From Bacteroidota bacterium (lineage in GTDB: Bacteria > Bacteroidota > Bacteroidia > B-17B0 > Aurantibacillaceae), in NCBI GenBank assembly GCA_029237825.1, contig JAQZBQ010000011.1, positions 1 to 64,000 on the forward strand: a stretch of 64,000 nt of DNA. The letters run 5' to 3'. Within the stretch, counting starts at the first letter, position 1. Each line of letters opens with the position of its first letter. This document shows, one piece after another, positions 43,718 to 53,600 of this stretch. A model generated the notes under the pieces. That model was not told where the DNA came from and ran no database searches. It was given only the letters and a program-made list of their open reading frames with translations. The translations under genes were made by a program, and so were the position numbers.

Positions 43718-44229
43718 TCCTTAGCGAATAAGGCTTTTAATTCTGTAGCCTCATCTGGTTTCATTCTACCTCCTAAGATCAGGGAAAGCTGGCGCCGGCG
43801 TAGTGCTCCATCGTAGCGCTTTTTCTCTTCTTCTGTTTCTGGAATAAGCGGGGGAACCGGTAAAGGAGCGCCGTTTTGATCAATAGCCACAAATGTAAAA
43901 ATGGCCTCATTACATTTTGTTTTATGTCCGGTTATACGGTCTTCCACAAACACATCAATGTGCACTTCCATGCTACTGGTAAATGCGCGCGAAACTTTTG
44001 CTTCAAGTGTAACTACCGAGTTTTGTTTTATCGGGTTATCAAAAGAAACATGGTTAATAGATGCTGTTACAACTACCCTGCCGGAATGTCTTCCAGCAGC
44101 TATGGCTGATGTGATGTCCATCCATTGTAAGAGTTTTCCTCCGAATAAATTTCCAATATGGTTCGTATCATTTGGTAATACAACTTCAGTGTTAATGGTT
44201 AAGGATTCTTTCGCTGTTTTACCTTTCAT
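43714..44229 (-). CDS. Hotdog-fold acyl-CoA thioesterase
   Basis: 171 residues, one hotdog domain of the YciA/ACOT type: VVLPNDTNHIGNLFGGKLLQWMD carries the conserved Asn/Asp and the long-helix entry, TASINHVSFDNPIKQNSVV the dimer strand, and HKTKCNEAIFTFVAID the third. It hydrolyses acyl-CoA thioesters in the cytoplasm. The C-terminal 40 residues are a charged tail usual in Bacteroidota members. Divergent from hemJ. Confidence 0.9.
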   Translation of the reverse strand: MKGKTAKESLTINTEVVLPNDTNHIGNLFGGKLLQWMDITSAIAAGRHSGRVVVTASINHVSFDNPIKQNSVVTLEAKVSRAFTSSMEVHIDVFVEDRITGHKTKCNEAIFTFVAIDQNGAPLPVPPLIPETEEEKKRYDGALRRRQLSLILGGRMKPDEATELKALFAKD

Positions 44230-44371
44230 AAATCAAAATTAATTTTCTTTTTAGTTTTTAAATTTGTTTTAGTCCTAAACGTGGGCATTGCAATAACCAT
44301 TAATAATTCCTGCAATGAGACGTAATTTAATAATGAGGCAAAAATACTACCTTTACACTAAATAAAATAAT

Positions 44372-44953
44372 ATGGACTATTCATATATCAAGGCCCTTCA
44401 CGTTGTATTTATTGTTACCTGGTTTGCAGGGTTATTTTACATGGTTCGGTTATTTATTTATACCAAAGAGGCCTCTGCAAAGGAGGAGCCCGCAAAAAGC
44501 ATTTTAACGGCTCAATTACTAATCATGCAAAAAAAGCTGTGGTTCATCATCACCTGGCCATCGCTCATACTTACATTAATTTTCGGACCGTGGATGTTGT
44601 ATTTAAATCCAACGCTATTAACATTTCCCTGGATGTGGCTTAAACTCATCTTTGTTGGCCTGTTGACCTTATACCATTTGCAATGCCACGCCTATTACAA
44701 ACAACAACAATCGGGAATATTTAAACCTTCATCCTTTAAATTGAGGATGTTTAACGAATTAGCTACCGTTTTTTTAGTGGCTATCGTATTTTTAATAATT
44801 GTGCGGTCAACCAGCGGACTTGTATGGGGAATGATTGGTTTATTCATATTTGCCGCCCTTTTGATGGGCGTGGTGTATATTTATAAAAAGCAAAGGCAAA
44901 CCATGGCAGAAAAAAGAGATGGAACCATCCCTCCGGAAAAAGGTCCTAAATAG
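44372..44953 (+). CDS. hemJ: HemJ-type protoporphyrinogen IX oxidase
   Basis: 193 residues, four main membrane helices plus a fifth near the C-terminus (about 158-176). His10 in IKALHVVFIVTWFAGL and the WMWLKLIFVGLLTLYH segment with its Lys are the conserved residues of HemJ, which oxidises protoporphyrinogen IX to protoporphyrin IX. It pairs functionally with hemD elsewhere in the window. TACCTTTA at 44348-44355 is a near -7 box. NDH-2 follows 37 bases later, a quinone-linked partner that could reoxidise the same pool. Confidence 0.88.
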   Translation: MDYSYIKALHVVFIVTWFAGLFYMVRLFIYTKEASAKEEPAKSILTAQLLIMQKKLWFIITWPSLILTLIFGPWMLYLNPTLLTFPWMWLKLIFVGLLTLYHLQCHAYYKQQQSGIFKPSSFKLRMFNELATVFLVAIVFLIIVRSTSGLVWGMIGLFIFAALLMGVVYIYKKQRQTMAEKRDGTIPPEKGPK

Positions 44954-44990
44954 GGGTAACCAAAACGTTGAACTATTAAAACAATTTTAT

Positions 44991-46238
44991 ATGGAAACAC
45001 GAAAAAAAATAGTTTTAATCGGGGGTGGATTTGCCGGGCTACATTTAGCCAGAAAACTTAACAAGGAAAATTTTGATATATGGTTGCTTGATAAACAAAA
45101 TCATCACCAGTTTCAACCTCTATATTATCAGGTAGCCTGTGCCCGACTTGAGCCTTCAAACATTTCATTCCCATTCCGTAAAATTTTTCAGCGGTCGCCC
45201 AATGTGCAAATCAGAATGGCGGACGTAACTAAAATTGTTGCTGAAGAAAATAAAGTTGAAACCAACATTGGCGAATACCATTACGATTTCCTCGTTATAG
45301 CAACGGGGTGCAAAACCAATTTTTTTGGGAACGCAGAGATCAGCAAACACGCTTTCGCAATGAAAACAACGGAGGAAGCGATCGAGATAAAAAATAACAT
45401 CCTTTTAAGTTTTGAAAGAATTATTTCGGCAGAAAAAAAGGACCGCGAGGCACTGATGAATATTGTTCTTGTAGGTGGCGGCCCAACAGGCGTAGAATTA
45501 GCCGGGGCATTTGCTGAAATGCGCAACCATATTTTGCCAAGGGATTACCCCCACATCGATTTTTCGCAATTAAAAATATATCTCCTGGAGGGGAGTAAAA
45601 ATACATTGAATAGCATGAGTGACGACTCTAAACGGGTGTCTAAAAAATACCTTACGGATCTTGGCGTGATTGTTAAAACAGAAACCATTGTAACTAATTA
45701 TGACGGTCACCTCGTTACGCTTAATAATGGAGAAACAATTCCAACCAGTAATTTGATCTGGGCAGCTGGCGTTACCGGAAATGTAATTGAAGGCCTTCCT
45801 TTAGAAAACATCATTAAAAACCGCTATAAAGTTGACCGTTACAACAAAGTGATGGGAACTCAGAATATCTATGCCATTGGCGACGTAGCCTATATGGAAA
45901 CTCCACTTTATCCCAACGGACATCCCCAATTAGCAAACGTTGCCATTAACCAGGGAAAAAATCTGGCGAAAAATTTTTTAAACCTGATCAAAAAAAGACC
46001 CCTCAAAGAATACGAGTATAAAGACTTGGGTTCTATGGCCACAATTGGTAAACGCCGGGCAGTTGTGGATTTGCCCTTCGTTAAGTTTCAGGGATTTTTT
46101 GCATGGTTCATCTGGATGTTTTTGCACCTGATGCTTATTTTAAGTGTAAGGAATAAACTTGCCATCTTCTTTAACTGGGCATGGAACTATTTAGCAAAAG
46201 ATTCTTCGTTACGCCTTATTTTGAAGCCGAGAAAATAA
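44991..46238 (+). CDS. ndh: NADH:quinone oxidoreductase type II (NDH-2)
   Basis: 415 residues, two Rossmann folds: FAD site IVLIGGGFAGLHLARKL (about 6-22) and NAD site NIVLVGGGPTGVELAGAFAE (about 155-174), plus the quinone-binding region LANVAINQGKNLAKN. A C-terminal amphipathic/hydrophobic stretch (FFAWFIWMFLHLMLIL) would seat the enzyme on the membrane. It oxidises NADH without pumping protons. ATG 44991 is preferred; starting at 44919 would overlap hemJ by 35 bases and add unrelated residues. Confidence 0.92.
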   Translation: METRKKIVLIGGGFAGLHLARKLNKENFDIWLLDKQNHHQFQPLYYQVACARLEPSNISFPFRKIFQRSPNVQIRMADVTKIVAEENKVETNIGEYHYDFLVIATGCKTNFFGNAEISKHAFAMKTTEEAIEIKNNILLSFERIISAEKKDREALMNIVLVGGGPTGVELAGAFAEMRNHILPRDYPHIDFSQLKIYLLEGSKNTLNSMSDDSKRVSKKYLTDLGVIVKTETIVTNYDGHLVTLNNGETIPTSNLIWAAGVTGNVIEGLPLENIIKNRYKVDRYNKVMGTQNIYAIGDVAYMETPLYPNGHPQLANVAINQGKNLAKNFLNLIKKRPLKEYEYKDLGSMATIGKRRAVVDLPFVKFQGFFAWFIWMFLHLMLILSVRNKLAIFFNWAWNYLAKDSSLRLILKPRK

Positions 46239-46247
46239 AAATTATAT

Positions 46248-47864
46248 TCAACGATACGTTTCGTTGATCGCATTCACGCAGTTTACACCATCCATTGCCG
46301 CGCTAACAATGCCTCCGGCATAACCAGCCCCCTCGGCACAGGGATACAAATTTTTAATTTGTACATGGTTTAACCCGATTTTCTCCCGGGGAATTCTCAC
46401 CGGAGTTGATGTGCGTGATTCGACACCCAGAATAATTGCTTCATTACTCACATAACCCCGCATTTTTTTATCAAAGGCAATAAACCCCTGCCGCAGGGTT
46501 TCTCCGATCATTTGGCCAACAACCTCTTTCATTTGAACTGAACGCGTTCCAGGCTGATAAGAACTATCAATCAATCTTGTACTGAGCTTATTGTTCACAA
46601 AATCCTGGAGATTCTGAGCCGGCGCCGTTTGCCTCTTTCCGCCCATTTCCCACGCTTTATGTTCAATCTCTTTCTGCAATTGCAATCCTGCCAGCGCTCC
46701 AAATTTTTTGTAAGCTTCAAAATCCAACATCTCAAGTCCTACCACTATTCCACTATTGGCATAGGGGTTATTTCTTTTTGAAGGACTCCAACCATTTGTA
46801 ACTACTTCTTCCTGTGCTGTTGCGCATGGCGCAATAATACCTCCGGGACACATACAAAACGAATACACGCCATGACCCTGAGCCTGATGAACCAGGCCGT
46901 ATGATGCTGCCGGTAAATAAGACCGCTTTGCAACCACTTCACTGTGACTGTGACAGGAATACTGTATTTTATCAATAAATTCCTGAGGATGCTCTACCCG
47001 GACACCAAGCGCGAATGGCTTGGCCTCAATGATTATCTGCTTCCGGTCAAGCAATTCATATATATCCCGTGCAGAATGTCCGGTTGCTAAGATAAGGTGG
47101 GTGCAGGAATGTTCGATTATTTGTCTCTCTGTTTGAATAAGAGGTGATTCATCGCCAATTATTTGTTCAATGAGCACTGACGTTATAATTTCACTACTGT
47201 AATTAATATCTATTAGTTTTGAATTAAAATGGGCTTCACCACCATGCTTTATAATAGTTTCCCGCATGTTAGAAATAATCTTGGGCAACTTATTTGTACC
47301 GATATGGGGATGGGCATCTACCAGAATAACATCATCGGCTCCGTGATATACAAATGTTTTTAAAATATGTTCGATGTCACCGCGCTTTGTTGAACGGGTA
47401 TAAAGCTTACCATCACTGTAGGTTCCTGCTCCGCCTTCTCCAAAACAATAATTACTTTCGGGATTCACAATGTGATCCTTGTTGATAGCTGCAAGGTCAC
47501 GACGTCTTTCCCTTACATTTTTGCCTCGCTCAAAAATTATAGGCTTGATGCCCAACTCAAGACAACGCAATGCTGCGTATAAACCGGCCGGACCTGCACC
47601 AATAATTGTGATGCTCTGCTTTGAATTTGAAACGTCCCTGTAAGACATGTTCAGCGCTTCATTCGTCACAGCTTCATTAATCCAGACGGCGAGTTTCAAA
47701 TTTACTTTAATTTGCCGTGACCGGGCGTCGATACTCCTTCGTAAGAGCTTGATGAAAAAAGAGTCGGAAGATTGTAAAGATAGGTGTTCGGCAACTTCCT
47801 GTTTAAGAAGTTGTTCATCATAGGCGATGTGTGCAGCTACTGCAAGGTTCAATTCTTTTTTCAT
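46248..47864 (-). CDS. FAD-dependent protein (COG2509 family)
   Basis: 538 residues. A 90-residue N-terminal alpha/beta extension is followed by an FAD-binding domain (SITIIGAGPAGLYAALRCLELG, about 84-105), ERGKNVRERRRD, the FGEGGAGTYSDGKLYTR motif and the C-terminal PCAEGAGYAGGIVSAAMDGV. These features identify the COG2509 family of uncharacterised FAD-dependent dehydrogenase-like proteins; no substrate is known. SFCMCPGGIIAPCATAQEEVV is also diagnostic. Convergent with ndh, with only nine bases between stops. Confidence 0.88.
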   Translation of the reverse strand: MKKELNLAVAAHIAYDEQLLKQEVAEHLSLQSSDSFFIKLLRRSIDARSRQIKVNLKLAVWINEAVTNEALNMSYRDVSNSKQSITIIGAGPAGLYAALRCLELGIKPIIFERGKNVRERRRDLAAINKDHIVNPESNYCFGEGGAGTYSDGKLYTRSTKRGDIEHILKTFVYHGADDVILVDAHPHIGTNKLPKIISNMRETIIKHGGEAHFNSKLIDINYSSEIITSVLIEQIIGDESPLIQTERQIIEHSCTHLILATGHSARDIYELLDRKQIIIEAKPFALGVRVEHPQEFIDKIQYSCHSHSEVVAKRSYLPAASYGLVHQAQGHGVYSFCMCPGGIIAPCATAQEEVVTNGWSPSKRNNPYANSGIVVGLEMLDFEAYKKFGALAGLQLQKEIEHKAWEMGGKRQTAPAQNLQDFVNNKLSTRLIDSSYQPGTRSVQMKEVVGQMIGETLRQGFIAFDKKMRGYVSNEAIILGVESRTSTPVRIPREKIGLNHVQIKNLYPCAEGAGYAGGIVSAAMDGVNCVNAINETYR

Positions 47865-47893
47865 ACCGGAAGATTTCTATTCTTCAATTAATT

Positions 47894-48646
47894 TTATCCT
47901 TCAAATGTCACCGAAAAGATCGCCATCTTTGAATTAACTTTTTCGATGCTGTTTGAAAATATATTATTAAGAGGCTGCAAAAGGTTTTTTGTTCCTTGCA
48001 ATACTTTTACCTCTAACCCAAGTTTAAAATACTGCAGGTAAAAATCAACACCGGCACCGCCGCTGTAAAAATAATCATCGCGCTTTAAAAGCACCGCGTC
48101 ATCTAACTGATTAGCGCCGCCGGTTGCCTGGCCTTTCTTTTTTGAGACCAAATCCATGGTATACCCTCCTCCTAAAATAACATAAGCGCCAAAATTATCG
48201 AGCCGCTTGGATTGGAGTTTTATTTCAAGCGGCAAAATAATGAAAGTTGACTCCACACTTTTTTTATACTGCTTGGTGCTGTCTCGATTTGGATTTTCAA
48301 GCGTATATTCCAAATTACGGGACGCGAAACTCAGATTAGGTGTAAACCTCAGCCGAAGGTATTCATGTAACCTGAAATCCGAGATTATCCCCAATGCGAA
48401 GCCGGGGTCAGATTTCGTATAGATAGTTTTCATACCATAGGTTACACCACCGATAACGGTATCTGGGAATGCAGAATTCTTAATCGTATGAATCCTGAAA
48501 TCGGTTCGGTTATATGCAAGAGCAAAACCAAAATGCATCTTATTTCGGTAAAACTTTGGAAGATTTACGCCACTCTCTTCTTTATGTTGAGCATAAGACT
48601 GGGACCACAGTAAGCTAAAAAAGAGTATGTATAAACAATGTTTCAT
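47894..48646 (-). CDS. porT: PorT family T9SS/gliding outer-membrane protein
   Basis: 250 residues with signal peptide (1-19, ...SQSYA). The rest is an eight-strand-type beta barrel: NLPKFYRNKMHFGFALAYNRTDF at the start, the MKTIYTKSDPGFALGIISDFRL strand pair, and FYSGGAGVDFYLQYFKLGLEVK. These features fit PorT/SprT, needed for type IX secretion. The T9SS cargo proteins in this window would depend on it. It lies between the FAD protein and lspA on the same strand. Confidence 0.82.
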   Translation of the reverse strand: MKHCLYILFFSLLWSQSYAQHKEESGVNLPKFYRNKMHFGFALAYNRTDFRIHTIKNSAFPDTVIGGVTYGMKTIYTKSDPGFALGIISDFRLHEYLRLRFTPNLSFASRNLEYTLENPNRDSTKQYKKSVESTFIILPLEIKLQSKRLDNFGAYVILGGGYTMDLVSKKKGQATGGANQLDDAVLLKRDDYFYSGGAGVDFYLQYFKLGLEVKVLQGTKNLLQPLNNIFSNSIEKVNSKMAIFSVTFEG

Positions 48647-48680
48647 TAACCAAGAAACGAATTTAACGCACTTTTAGTAT

Positions 48681-49352
48681 TTAAGGGTTATAAGAATCGT
48701 CTGCACTTTTTTCAATGACCGGCAATTTTGTGCCTTTCAAATTTTTTGTATTGAAAAAACGATTTTGAAAAACGAGAATGATACCAACTCCAAAAGAAAT
48801 GGCCATATCAGCAACATTAAAAATAGCATTAAAAAATTCAAAATGTTCACCTCCCCAGATAGGGAGCCAGGAAGGGAAATTGCCCTCGTAAATTGGGAAA
48901 TAAAACATATCCACAACATGGCCCTGTAAAAAGCCGGTATAACCGCCGCCTTCCGGAAGAAATTCAGCAACCTCAAACTCTGTGCTCTCACCAAAAATCA
49001 ATCCGTAAAATGCCGAGTCAAGGATGTTGCCTAAAGCACCTGCTAATATCAGGGAAACACAAATAATAAACCCTTTATGTTCTCCGTCATTTACAATTTT
49101 TCTTACATAAAATGCACCAGCGAAAACCGCTATGATCCTGAATAAGCTTAACGCAAGTTTGCCGTAATCACCACCAAACTCTAATCCCCAGGCCATGCCA
49201 GGATTTTCGGTAAAGGTAATGCGGCTCCAGTCACCAACGATACGACATACCTCACCAATTGGATAATTGGATTTGATGTATAGTTTACTACATTGATCAA
49301 TAACCAGAACAATCAGAACAGTAAGTATCGGGAGGCGGTATTTTTTAAGCAT
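48681..49352 (-). CDS. lspA: Lipoprotein signal peptidase II
   Basis: 223 residues, four membrane helices. Catalytic aspartates are Asp112 (GNILDSAFYG) and Asp182 (FNVADMAIS). It cleaves prolipoprotein signal peptides after lipidation. Between the two aspartates is an insertion of about 50 residues (GESTEFEVAEFLPEGGGYTG and the region to HFEFFNA), which is longer than in E. coli but common in Bacteroidota. The DksA-like gene lies upstream with a strong hairpin between them. Confidence 0.94.
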   Translation of the reverse strand: MLKKYRLPILTVLIVLVIDQCSKLYIKSNYPIGEVCRIVGDWSRITFTENPGMAWGLEFGGDYGKLALSLFRIIAVFAGAFYVRKIVNDGEHKGFIICVSLILAGALGNILDSAFYGLIFGESTEFEVAEFLPEGGGYTGFLQGHVVDMFYFPIYEGNFPSWLPIWGGEHFEFFNAIFNVADMAISFGVGIILVFQNRFFNTKNLKGTKLPVIEKSADDSYNP

Positions 49353-49367
49353 GGAGCCTATAAAAGG

Positions 49368-49399
49368 AAAAGGTTATCTTTGTGCAAAGATAACCTTTT
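49368..49399 (-). terminator. Perfect 15-base inverted repeat between the DksA-like gene and lspA
   Basis: AAAAGGTTATCTTTG and its exact complement separated by two bases (TG). On the minus strand it ends in TTTT, so it can terminate or attenuate transcription from the DksA-like gene into lspA. Confidence 0.7.
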
Positions 49400-49419
49400 A
49401 GTTGAATGTTAAATGTTAT

Positions 49420-50643
49420 TTAGCTGGATTGGTTTAACTTAGCATCAATACCTAAAGTTGCATGGGGCACTGAACGCAATCTCTCTTTCGGGATTAGTTT
49501 ACCGGTTACACGACAAATACCATATGTTTTATTTTCAATACGCATCAATGCATTTTTCAAATTGACAATGTATTTTTCCTGACGAACTGCTAACTGAGCC
49601 GTTTCTTCTTTCGATAATACATCAGAACCATCTTCCAGCAATTTAAATGATGGCGAAGTATCATCCGTTCCATGATTATCTGCATTGGATAATGTTTGTT
49701 TCAGCAAATCATAATCTGCCTGGGCTTCCTTTAGTTTCTCAATGATCAGTTCTTTAAACTCTGTCAATTCTTTATCCGAATAACGGCTTCTGTCATCTTT
49801 TGTATTCAAAAACGGTTTTGGTTGTGCGGCCTGAGGTTTTTTAATGAGTGGCTTGGTTATATCGATATGAAGGGGCCTGTTACGAATATAAGACTCTGAA
49901 CCAACAGAACGGCCTTCATTTTTCTTCCTGCGACCACGGCCACGTTTTTCCGGAATTTCATCATCATCATCATCATCAATCGGAATTCCTCCACCTTCCA
50001 GGTCTAAAACCGGAGCCTCATCTAAATCAACTACGGCATCATCTTCTTCTTCAGGCTTTTCGTAATCATCTTTTACATCAACATCTGAATCATCTTCTTC
50101 TTCCGGTTCTGCTTCATCTTCTTCCTCATCACCGCCTTTCTTACCTTTCTTGGAAGCCTTAGCGTTTTTAGCCGGTTTTTTGGAACCCTTCTTAGCAACC
50201 GCATCAATTGGCTTGCCAACTACCTTTGGTTTTGCAATCTCTTTAACCGCTTTTACCGGTTTAATTTCCGCTTTTTTTGCCGGCTTAGCGGCAACCTTTG
50301 CTGCTGTTTTTGGTACTGGCTTACTTATTTTTTTCTCCACTTTTTTTGGAGCTGGTTTAGCAGCTTTCACTGCTTTTTTTACAGGAACTTTAGTCACTTT
50401 ATTTGGAGCTGGTTTTTTAGCGACAACTTTCTTTGCCGCCGGTTTAGATACAGGTTTTTTAACAACTGCTTTTTTTGCAGCCTGTTTAGCACTTACTTTT
50501 TTAGCTATAGGTTTTTTTGGCGCAGGTTTACTTGCTTTTTTCGACGCAGGTTTAGCGGCCGATTTTTTCGCCGGTTTTGCAACCGCTTTTTTCGGTGCCG
50601 GTTTGCTTGCTTTTTTTGCAGGTTTTACAATCTTCTTTGCCAT
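49420..50643 (-). CDS. DksA/TraR-like protein with long Lys-rich and acidic N-terminal regions
   Basis: 407 residues. The C-terminal 120 (about 287-407) are a DksA/TraR-like coiled coil and globular end: LTEFKELIIEKLKEAQADYD, NLKNALMRIENKTYGICRVTGKL, IPKERLRSVPHATLGIDAKL. Only one of the zinc-finger cysteines (GIC) remains, as in other Bacteroidota homologues. Residues 1-160 are KPAKKA-type repeats like histone H1, 160-235 are strongly acidic (runs of Glu and Asp), then a basic KRGRGRRKKN patch. DksA-like proteins enter the RNA polymerase secondary channel; the tails suggest added DNA or RNA binding, an inference. Located 16 bases after ileS on the same strand. Confidence 0.85.
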   Translation of the reverse strand: MAKKIVKPAKKASKPAPKKAVAKPAKKSAAKPASKKASKPAPKKPIAKKVSAKQAAKKAVVKKPVSKPAAKKVVAKKPAPNKVTKVPVKKAVKAAKPAPKKVEKKISKPVPKTAAKVAAKPAKKAEIKPVKAVKEIAKPKVVGKPIDAVAKKGSKKPAKNAKASKKGKKGGDEEEDEAEPEEEDDSDVDVKDDYEKPEEEDDAVVDLDEAPVLDLEGGGIPIDDDDDDEIPEKRGRGRRKKNEGRSVGSESYIRNRPLHIDITKPLIKKPQAAQPKPFLNTKDDRSRYSDKELTEFKELIIEKLKEAQADYDLLKQTLSNADNHGTDDTSPSFKLLEDGSDVLSKEETAQLAVRQEKYIVNLKNALMRIENKTYGICRVTGKLIPKERLRSVPHATLGIDAKLNQSS

Positions 50644-50659
50644 AATTCTTTGCTTAAAA

Positions 50660-53600
50660 TTAATTTAACTTTTCTATAGAAATAAGGGTAGATACCAATT
50701 CATCCACTTCAACAGAATTTGCTGTGGCCGAGGACAAATTTTGTACCACTTGAAGGTCTCCTGTTAGAGTTTCGGCGCAAATATACTTTAAATTATTCTG
50801 AATGGCGGTATCAAGGGCATCATTTTGTTGTATTTTAACCAAAATACGGTCAGTTACATCCAGCCCACTGTCTTTTCTGAGATTTTGAATCCTGTTAACC
50901 AATTCCCTTGCCAGTCCTTCTTCCTTAAGCGATTCTGTAAGTGTCACATCCAAAGCTACTGTTATTTGTCCGCTATTAGCCACTTTCCATCCCGGAATAT
51001 CTACCGGGATAATTTCCACATCTTCTGCATCAAGTACTATTTCCTCACCTTCTACATTCAGCTTAAAAATCCCTGTTTTTTCTATACCTTCAATTATTAA
51101 TGGGCCATGATCGTTGGCATACGCCTGAACTGCCTTCATATGCTTACCGCATTTTTTACCAAGGGTTTTGAAATTTAATTTTAGGTTCTTGACAATATGC
51201 GCTTCCTCTTCCGTTACAAATTCAAGGTCTTTTACATTCACCTCTGCAAGAATAATATCCTTTACTGCCTCTACATGCGACCGGAATTCTGAGTCAAGAA
51301 CGGGAATACGGATTTTTTGCAACGGTTGACGTACCCGGAGGTTTTCTTTTTTCCGGATAGATAAAATCATCGAAGAAATTTTCTGAGCCATTTCCATCCG
51401 CTTTTCCAGATTTACATCAATCACACTGGTGTTTACTTTTGGATAATTGGTTAAATGTACCGAGTTGATATCACCCGACACATCATTCAAATTTTGGTAC
51501 AACCAGTCAGAGAAAAATGGGGCGATCGGGCTCATCAATTGCGATAATGTGTTCAAACATTCGAACAGCGTCTCGTAAGCAGCCTTCTTATCATCACTCA
51601 TATCGCCTTTCCAGAAACGGCGGCGCGACAAACGGATATACCAGTTACTCAAATGCTCATCCACAAATTCTTCGATGTAACGCGCCGATTTATGCGGCTC
51701 AAACGCTTCATACTGCTCTGTAACATCTTTTACTAACGAATTTAATTTAGACAAAATCCAACGGTCAAGCTCCGAACGGTTACTAACGTTTACCGTATTG
51801 CTTAAATCAACTACAAATCCATCTACATTTGCGTATAAAGCAAAGAATCCATAAGTATTATAAAGCGTGCCAAATAATTTACGTTGCACTTCTCCAATTC
51901 CTTCTACGTCAAATTTTAAATTATCCCAGGGTGCAGCATTTGCAATCATATACCAGCGAGTAGCATCAGCACCATATTTTTCAATAGTTTCAAAAGGATC
52001 AACCGCATTCCCCAAACGCTTACTCATTTTATTTCCATTTTTATCTAACACTAATCCGTTAGATACTACATTTTTATATGCTACCGAATCAAAATTCATA
52101 GTTGCAATAGCGTGAAGTGTAAAAAACCACCCGCGGGTTTGATCCACACCTTCAGCAATAAAATCAGCCGGATAATACTTTTTATTGTCAATTAATTCTT
52201 TGTTCTCAAACGGGTAATGAACCTGCGCATAAGGCATAGCGCCAGAATCGAACCACACATCTATCAAATCAGGTTCACGGAATAATTTTTTCCCGTTCTT
52301 CTCTAAAACAATATTATCAGCGTATGGTTTATGTAAATCAAAGGTGTCGTAGTTCTCTACCGTAAAGTTTCCTGGCACAAATTTTCCTAATGGGTTTTCT
52401 GTTATGAAACCTTTTGCAATCGAATTCTCAATTTCTTTCTTCAATTCTTCAGCGCTTCCAATCACAATTTGTTCTGCCTTATCCTCGCTTGTCCAGATAG
52501 GAATTGGAATTCCCCAGAAGCGTGAGCGTGATAAGTTCCAGTCATTTAAATTTTCAAGCCAGTTTCCAAAACGGCCAGTTCCGGTAGCCTCCGGCTTCCA
52601 GTTAATGGTTTTATTCAATTCAATCATTCGGTCTTTAGCAGCCGTTGATTTAATAAACCATGAATCCAATGGATAATACAAAACCGGTTTGTCAGTTCTC
52701 CAGCAATGAGGATAACTGTGTTCGTAAGTCTCTTTCTTAAAAAGCTTTCCTTCTTCCTGTAGTTTTAATACAATTCGTTCATCTACGCTTAAATACGCTT
52801 TTAACTCTTTAATTTTCCCCGAAGATTCTAAAACATGCTTTTGTTTTTCAAACTCAACTTGCTTTTCTGAATCTGTGTAATATGCTTCCTTTACATATTC
52901 TTCTCCGAATAAAAAAGTTCCGTCCTTTATTTCCGGAAGAAACCTGCCACGTTTATCAACCAGGGTTAATGAACCAATTCCGTTTTGTTTCGCAACCCTA
53001 AAGTCATCCGCACCAAAGCTAGGCGCAATGTGAACAATACCTGTACCATCAGTCGTTGTAACAAAATCTCCAACTATTACTTTAAAGGCATCGCCATCTG
53101 TTGGTTGCGCAAAAGGTAAGAGTTGTTCATAGGAAATCCCTGCTAAATCTGCACCCTTACAATTGGCTAAGATTTTAAATGGGACATTTTTATCTCCTGG
53201 CTTGTAGTCGTCGAAAGACAATGCAACATTCTTCTCAGGGAAATATTTCCCTACAAGATCCTTTGCTAAAATAACGGTCTGACGATTGCCTCCAAAGGGA
53301 TTAAATGTTTCAACGAAAAGGTAGTCAATATCTTTTCCTACAGCGAGGGCAGTATTGGAAGGTAGTGTCCATGGTGTGGTTGTCCACGCAAGGAAGTAAA
53401 CATCGCCTTTTATATCTGTTTTTAGCTCCGTATTATTTTTTACTTTAAATTGCGCAACCGCAGTCCTATCTTTCACATCACGGTAACAACCCGGTTGGTT
53501 TAACTCGTGAGAAGACAAGCCGGTTCCTGCCGCCGGAGAATAAGGCTGAATGGTAAACCCTTTATACAGTAAATCTTTTTTTGATAAATTCTGCAGCAAC

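Noticed and set aside
49960-49982. ATC trinucleotide microsatellite
   Set aside because: It simply encodes the poly-Asp run of the DksA-like protein; too short to argue for phase variation.
49848-50668. Two plus-strand open frames, one His/Leu-rich and one Phe/Ala-rich, opposite the DksA-like gene
   Set aside because: They are antisense readings of Asp/Glu and Lys/Ala-rich codons; composition is an artefact and there is no start context or homology.
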